Position numbers and translations under genes: made by a program. The notes under the pieces are model-generated. The model was not told the origin of the DNA. It ran no database searches and saw only the letters and a program-made list of their open reading frames with translations. Of a stretch of 64,000 bases of DNA, positions 57,961 through 64,000 are shown piece after piece. The DNA is from Micrasema longulum (Eukaryota; Arthropoda; Insecta; Trichoptera; Brachycentridae), in the NCBI GenBank assembly GCA_022494885.1, contig JAGVSM010003996.1, forward strand, positions 1-64,000, in the 5' to 3' direction. The stretch's first letter is position 1. Every line of letters begins with the position of its first letter.

Positions 57961-59390
57961 AATAAATTTTATTCCAGTAAAATGGCTAAATAGAGCAGAG
58001 CCAATTCTACAATATAAAACAAAACGTATTTATTTTCACTGTAATATGGGCCCCTATGTACGATGTACATACATAATATGAGCAATTTATTGCTAAAATT
58101 TTATTTGCTAGATAATAGTGAGTAAACATTGCTAGATAACTTTTTACACACCGTATAGGTACTTTCTGGCAAGGTTAAAGATAATAATGAACATGTCCCT
58201 GTAGACGCTATTTGTACAATTTAAGAAAAATCTCGTTCAAGCAGGTACATCGATAAATATTTAAACAAAATTTCAATGTCACAATATTTAAATCCGAATT
58301 TTAATTTATGCGCGTTCACGACAAACTGGGGATTAAATCAGACTTTTTTTCGCAATCGACATCAAATGACCGCGAATGATGGAGCCATTTTGGAGAAGAC
58401 TTTGTCAATGACGTACACTAATCATTATAGACGCGTTACTTCAAATACTAGTTACATTTTTTTTCATGACAACAGGCCGGAGGTTCAATTACAGCGGTGA
58501 ATTACATAATACCTAAGATATTATGACAATTTGAAAAAAAAAGAGAGATAGCAAATCACGTTACAGATGCAATATTTCATGTAAAAAAGTGATATACTCG
58601 TACATATTTATTTATTTATTCATTTTTTTCCATTATAAACAAACATTAATAATAACACAGTGTAACCTCACAGGGGATACCCGTGCCGAGGCCACTTAAC
58701 AATATTAAAAATAAAAATAAATTTTACACGTGAGAATAAAAAATGTTCAGAAAGTTTTAAACATTGCGTGTTTAAGTCTATACTTAATTTATGTACACCT
58801 ATATTATTTATATTATAAAACGTACAATAAAATAACAAAAACATAACATGAACTATACATTTGTGGAGCAGTTAATTCAATATTGGTTTGGGCGAATGAG
58901 ACAATGCATTTTACTTCTACCCAGCTCCGCTATCCATTTTTATGGCCTTTTAAACATTTTCTCATTTCTAATTATTTTAATAGAATTTTTAGTGCCCCAT
59001 CATTCATGAGTGTGATTTTTGTAAAAATCCTATACTTAAACTCGTTAAAATAATTATAAAAAAATAAAATACTTAAACTCATTAAAATAACATTATATCA
59101 ATTTATTAGTTAACCCGAATTTTTTTTTTGATAATGATCCTTAAGATTAAAATAACTTTATTTAATGTACTTTCATATTTTTAGGAATTATCTATCCTTA
59201 CCTCTGTTTTGTATATATACATTGAACTCCTTAATAAATATACCAGTCTCAAAGATGTCGCGAAAGCGATGAAACCGGTCACTGGATATTCCAAATTTGT
59301 GGATTAAAGTATCACTCGTCTTTAATTTATAAAATATATTCTAGATTTAGAATAACCACGCGCAGGCCATGCCTATGTGGGATTTTTTTG
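57961..59390. other. Intergenic with possible LINE tails
   Basis: 57960-58050 and 58605-58740 begin with (TTTA)n- or (AAT)n-like tracts and carry AGGCCACTTAACAATATT and GGCTAAATAGAGCAGAGCC motifs that resemble minus-strand LINE 3' ends. No coding remnant seen. Confidence 0.35.
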
Positions 59391-59394
59391 TTTT

Positions 59395-59850
59395 TTTAAT
59401 TATTCATAAAACTTTCATATTCCCTTGTCTAAAATGCTCTCCATCCCTGTTGTAATTTGTAAATTTTAATGACTCCCTAGGGGGTTAAAATCCAGTATTT
59501 TGTCTACAAACATTTGGACAAACTCAAAATATTGTCATAAAACCAACTGGTCCGAGAAGTTTAAAAATTGGAAAATTGTTTTCCGGCGTTGCCTAGTATG
59601 TGAAATATTTCAATTAGTTGAATCTCTTCACAACAACAAAGGTTTCAGATCTATAGCGTCACTAAAATCAACAGACGGAAGAATTGAATAAATACGTATG
59701 TTAAAACCTAGGCAAAATAGTGAATGTTACACAATGTGTAAAGTGGCCACTTAAACCAGTCAATGACAGGTTATAAGCTCTGTTAATGCTTAGACTTTCA
59801 CATTCCTTTCTCTAAAATATTCTCCATCCCTGTCGTCAATTGTTATTATT
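59395..59850 (+). repeat. R395 repeat unit
   Basis: TTTGGACAAACTCAAAATATTG, TTCCGGCGTTGCCTAGTATG, CAAAATAGTGAATGTTACAC and GTGTAAAGTGGCCACTTAAA in order. Confidence 0.78.
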
Positions 59851-60189
59851 ATTGAAAACAATTTTATTCTGAATAATTTTAGGTTAGGCATAATCAGTCC
59901 GACATGCAGTCGTCTATTTTGCACAGTGTCGGGGAGGCAAAGGAAAATTGTCTGGCACTCGTAATTTTCTTAATATTTAAAATTACATATTCGTGTACAT
60001 TTGAACAGCGTGAGCGAAGTGCGTCCCACGCCACGTAAATAGCCGAATTGCATGGATCAGAAATAAAAATATATAAAAATATTTTGGAAGGAGAGAGAAT
60101 GGAAAATCGTATAGCTCTCGAGGACAAAATTAATGTTGAGGAGAAAGGTTTAGGACTGAATTTTCCTTAATGGGATTTGAGTTTAAAAC

Positions 60190-61196
60190 TCCGTGAAGTT
60201 TTTCAAATGATTTGATGTGTAAATGGTTCAGCTGAATGAATCTCATCCACATAATTAAGGTTTCGGCCATAGAATTAAGAGTAGTCCAGAAAACGCATAC
60301 GCACATCAAACAGAAGGCGACTAAACTACTCATAAATGAGTAGGTTTACGTTATGACCCATTAGTTTCTTTGTAGACGTCGCGCGTCGCTCAGTACGCAA
60401 CTCCTGATTTAAATTTAACTATGCCGTGTCGTGTTCTGCTCTTTAAATTGCAGAAATACTGCTAGGATCTTAAAGAAACAGGATGGAATCATATTTCACG
60501 TGTTATTAGCAAATAAATGTGTATGTAGCAAATGCATTACTTAAAAATTGGATCATTTTTCCATCTGTCAGATTGTCAAATAAACAAAATGAACATTTCG
60601 TTAGAGTGGCCAGTGTAGTAAATTTGTTTACCCTCCTTTGCTTATCTAATGAGAGAACTAATGAAAATTGCACCTCGGATTAAGCAACTCTGTGGTGAAC
60701 ATTTGACCGACGTTATCTCTAAAACATCAAATATTATTTAACATAATATAAAAATATCTGTTTTATGTAAAATAAAATTGTTTTTTTTTTTTTAAAGTTT
60801 AAAGTTCAGTACTCTTATTAAATGAAACTTTACTTATCTACTCTGTTGTGTCAATCAATATTTCCGCTTGCACAATAAAATTTTAGAGAATTTTTTTTTT
60901 TACCTAACATTTGTGTTATAATTATATTTTTTTCCATCGTGCAACATTACGCGGCGACATCACGAATGCGCGCAGCAAAAGTGGGGCATAGTGGGGGGAT
61001 TTATGGACACAGTCCGATGTATTCAAATATGATTCTACGCTCCTTCTGGACTATTCTTAATTCTATGGTTTCAGCTCTTTTACTTATAGTAAATAAATAT
61101 TTTTGGTACAAAGTCAGTTGGAATTTGAAGACACTAAAGTGCCCAGTGGGTGAAATAATTCACCCAGATAAATCTCACCAACTTCAACCCGCATTC
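60190..61196 (+). repeat. R395 unit interrupted by P-like element copy 2
   Basis: GAATCTCATCCACATAATTAAG before 60268 and GTTTCAGCTCTTTTACTTA after 61067 are the two halves of one R395 segment (intact elsewhere as CATAAATAAAGGTTTCAGC). A further partial unit runs to the SINE at 61197. Confidence 0.75.
60268..61067 (+). mobile_element. P-like element, copy 2
   Basis: 800 bp, same ends. 8-bp flanks GTTTCGGC (60260-60267) and GTTTCAGC (61068-61075) with one mismatch; the undisturbed R395 sequence shows GTTTCAGC as original. The THAP-like start is frameshifted (MPCRVLLFKL). The second frame, RELMKIAPRIKQLCGEHLTD, is also recognisable. Confidence 0.87.
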
Positions 61197-61570
61197 GGCG
61201 GCCTTCGTGGTGTAATGGTTAAGACACCTGACTCACGCGCGGAAGGTTCCGGGTTCGACTCCCGGAGAGAACACACTTTGATAAAGTTGTGGTCCTGTGG
61301 CTAGTGTCTCGGACTCACGGACCAAAGGTCTGTGGTTCGAATCCCACTCTACCCCAACTTGATTCCATTTTCTAATAGTGAGTTATTTACAACTCGTTGA
61401 AAATGGCCCTCAAAATGAAATATTTGGGTAAATCATAAGAACGCAAATATTTCTTTTCTAAAAAAAAAAAAACACAAAAATCGGATGTGATTTTTCTCAA
61501 CCCTGTGTGTTCGTACTTGTGATTCACCACTGTAATTGGGCCTCCTGGCCTGTTGTGATGCAAAAAAAAA
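61197..61570 (+). mobile_element. SINE family 1 interrupted by SINE family 2
   Basis: Head 61197-61275 (TTCGTGGTGTAATGGTTAAG, CCGGGTTCGACTCCCGG) and tail from about 61465 (CACAAAAATCGGATGTGA, GCCTCCTGGCCTGTTGTGATG, A-run) flank a complete family 2 SINE. The intact form is at 12777. Confidence 0.88.
61278..61464 (+). mobile_element. SINE family 2, inserted in family 1
   Basis: GTTGTGGTCCTGTGGCTAGT, GACTCACGGACC and B-box GTGGTTCGAATCCC, then AGTTATTTACAACTCG and an A-run. AACACA appears on both sides, a possible short target duplication. Confidence 0.85.
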
Positions 61571-61574
61571 GTTT

Positions 61575-61715
61575 TAGCTCTTTTACTTCACAAACGTCAA
61601 CAGATGGAAGAATTTAGAAAATGTGGATATTTAAACAGAGGCAGAATGGTGAGTGTTACACAGTGTGTGAAGTGGCGACTAAAACCAGCCAATGACAGGT
61701 CAAAAGCCAAAGTCA
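61575..61715 (+). repeat. R395 partial unit
   Basis: TTTAGCTCTTTTACTTCACA, GAGGCAGAATGGTGAGTG and AAACCAGCCAATGACAGGTC; continues R395 beyond the SINE insertion. Confidence 0.75.
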
Positions 61716-61881
61716 TAGTCATTGAATAGAAAGCAAAGGATTTGGCTGGGTATGCTGTGGTATTCGTAGTCCAAGTCTCACAGTATAGCATATAACGACG
61801 AGAGCGTCGTCCTGCAGTACATCAACATTGTTCCTACCATAGTTTTAGTGCCAACTAAATTATTTAAAAAACAGTCACAAC

Positions 61882-62640
61882 CATAGAATTAAGAATAGTC
61901 CAGAAGGAGCGTAGAATCATATTTGAATGCATCGGACTGTGTCCAAAAATCCCCCCACTATGCCCCACTTTCACCGCGTGCATTCGTGAAGTCGCCACGT
62001 AATGTTGCCAGATGGGAAAAAATATAACCATAACACAAATTAAAGGTAAAAAAAAGCAATCTGTTAATTTCTCTCAAATTTAATTCTACACGCGGAAACA
62101 TTGATTGACACAACAGAGTAGATAAGTAAAAGGTCATTTAATAAAGGTATTTGAATTCATGGACTTTGAACTTAAATTTTAAAAGAAAATTTTATTTTAC
62201 ATAAAACGGATATTTACGTTAAATAATATTTGATGTTTTAAAGATAACGTTGGTCAAATGTTCACCACAGAGTTGTTTAATCCAAGGTCCAATTTTCATT
62301 AGTTCTCTCATTAAATGGGCAAAGTAGGGTAAAAAAATTTACTACCCTGACAACACTAACGAAATGTCAATTTTGATTTCTTCGACAATTTGACTTACAC
62401 ATTAATTTGCTAATTACACATGAAATGTACTCCTATACTGTTTTTTTAAGATCCTAGCAGTATTTCTACACTTTAAAGGGACACAGCACGGCATAGTTGA
62501 ATTCAAATAAGGAGTTGCGTACTGAGTGACGTCTAAAAAGAAACTAATGGGTCAAAACGTAAAACTACTCATTTATGAGTAGTTTTGTCGCCTTTTGTTT
62601 GATGCTCGTATGCGGTTTCTGGACTATTCTTAATTCTATG
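61882..62640 (-). mobile_element. P-like element, copy 3 (inverted)
   Basis: 759 bp with the family ends and a perfect 8-bp duplication GTCACAAC (61874-61881 and 62641-62648), so probably the youngest of the three. On the minus strand the start reads MPCCVPLKCRNTARILKK, the longest uninterrupted THAP-like opening here, then a stop. Confidence 0.9.
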
Positions 62641-62914
62641 GTCACAACATATGGAAAATAAACATGGATTGGTTTGTTAGAACTGCTTCCACAAGTCTAC
62701 TAAAGTTCTCAACTTTAGTACGTGTGGACTTGTTAATACAATCCTGAACGACCGCCTCATAGGCATCAACAGACTTACGCAGTGTCTTTTTTGATAATTA
62801 GATACCGCAGTGAATTTCACTTTAATTTTTAATATACAATAAAATAAATACAATTAAATACTTTTTTTTTGACAAGACACCTGTGTTCTAATATTTTAGC
62901 ACTTATTTATTCAA

Positions 62915-63785
62915 CAATATTTTGAGTTTGTCCAAATTTGTGTAGACAAGGACTTGTTTCAACTCCCCGGGGAGATGTTAATATTAAAATATTACAACAG
63001 AGATGAAGAACATTTTAGAGAAGGTAATACAGAAGTCTAGGCATCTACAGGTGTAACATTCACCATTCTGGCCATACTTGAATATCTATATTCCTTCAAT
63101 TCTTTCATCTGTTGATGTTGGTGAAGTTAAAGAGCTGAAACCTTTATTATTAATGTGGGTGAGATTCATCTTTAATAATGATGAATATAGATGTTCAAAT
63201 ATGGGCAGAATGGTGAATGTTACACAGTGCGTAAAGTGGCCACTTAAACCAGCCATTGACAGGTCATGAGCCCTGTAGATGCCTAGACTTCTATATGACC
63301 TTCTCTTAAATGTTCATCTCTGTTGTAATATGTTAATATAAACAGCTCCCCAGGGAGTTCAATCTAGTCCTTGTCTACAAAAATTTGGACAAACTCAAAA
63401 TATTGTTGATAAATCCACCTGGTCCATGAAGAAGTATAGAAATAGAAAAATTAACATTTTCAGGCGTTGCCTAGTATGTAGGTGAAATAATTCAATTAGA
63501 TGAATCTCACCCGCATAAATAAAGGTTTCAGCTCTTGAACTTCACAAACATCAACAGATGAAAGAATTGAAGGAATATAAACGTTCAAATATGGGCAGAA
63601 TGGTGAATGTTACACATGTAAAGTGGCCACTTAAACCAGCCATTGTCATAAGCCCTGTAGATGCCTAGACTTCTATATTATCTTCTCTTTAATGTTCTTC
63701 ATCTCTGTTGTAATATTAACAAATTACAACAGGGATGGAGAATACCTTAAATAAGGGAATATGGAAGTCTAGGCATTTATAGGGC
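62915..63785. repeat. R395 array: inverted arm, then two direct units
   Basis: 62915-63060 is the complement arm (AATATTTTGAGTTTGTCCAA ... AGAAGTCTAGGCATCTACAG); direct units follow with GGGCAGAATGGTGAATGTTA at 63203 and 63596, giving a unit of about 393 bp. 63715-63785 starts another inverted arm (AATTACAACAGGGATGGAGA). No coding capacity. The mixed tandem and foldback layout is typical of the family throughout the window. Confidence 0.85.
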
Positions 63786-63789
63786 TTAT

Positions 63790-64000
63790 TTTTTTTTTTA
63801 TTTACTTAAGTTAGTTAATATTACATTGTATATTAACTAATATATTTACAATTATAACAAATACTTATTAAATATTTCTTACATAACTACATTATTACAA
63901 TAAACATAACATTTTTTTTTAAAATCCGTAAGTTTTCTTTCATTCTTCATACTTTCAGGCATCTCATCATACAGTTTTAACCCTTTATACATTAAGCTAT
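63790..64000 (-). mobile_element. LINE 3' end, runs off right edge
   Basis: Minus strand reads MYKGLKLYDEMPESMKNERK then LTDFKKKCYVY, the usual 'GLKLYN-LP' end of a LINE reverse transcriptase, followed by a T/A-rich tail. It is inserted in R395 (the GGGCTT of R395 stops at 63787). Confidence 0.75.

Overview
AT-rich animal DNA, almost certainly an insect (order not determinable). The reasons are the GT-AG introns crowded with mariner, pogo-like, piggyBac-like and P-like DNA elements, 5'-truncated LINEs, tRNA-derived SINEs, and a gene structure of short exons separated by 0.7-2.7 kb introns. There are no bacterial operons, no CRISPR array and no convincing free-standing tRNA or rRNA gene.

The one well-supported host gene is a ubiquitin-specific protease of the USP2/USP21 group on the minus strand. 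Nine exons between 45601 and 28884 join in frame to give the last 389 residues, with the whole catalytic domain: Cys box, QQDAQ box, two CxxC zinc pairs, His box and terminal NDS. All eight junctions keep phase and use GT-AG. The 5' exons were not found; they lie further upstream (above 45.6 kb) or outside the window. A CpG-richer patch at about 56.50-56.95 kb is a speculative promoter or first exon. Two other possible host exons are a GC-rich plus-strand exon at 996-1188 (possibly running to 1333 through two small frame breaks) and a short hydrophobic minus-strand exon at 53748-53877. Neither product is recognised.

Layout. 0-5 kb: LINE fragment, MITE fragment, GC-rich candidate exon, then a 2.4 kb mariner (1747-4126) with long inverted ends broken by two LINE insertions. 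5-28 kb: mostly intergenic, with MITEs, three SINE families, LINE 3' ends, a 23-bp minisatellite, a probable solo LTR (25520-26042) and a 52-bp-armed hairpin (27380-27532). 28.9-45.6 kb: the USP gene, its introns filled with LINE 3' ends, MITE-A copies, a TA-flanked 626-bp MITE and a TTAA-flanked piggyBac-like MITE. 46-64 kb: repeat-dense, dominated by a foldback/tandem repeat with a unit of about 395 bp (called R395) and three P-like elements (54995-55800, 60268-61067, 61882-62640) with 8-bp target duplications and THAP-like coding remnants.

The most informative material beyond the protease is the nesting: SINE in SINE beside a P-like element in R395; a CWG-flanked hairpin MITE and a LINE inside one SINE; two LINEs inside a mariner. 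Several insertions keep exact or near-exact target-site duplications, so the order of events can be read from the sequence. All LINEs seen are 5'-truncated and no intact transposase or reverse transcriptase was found.
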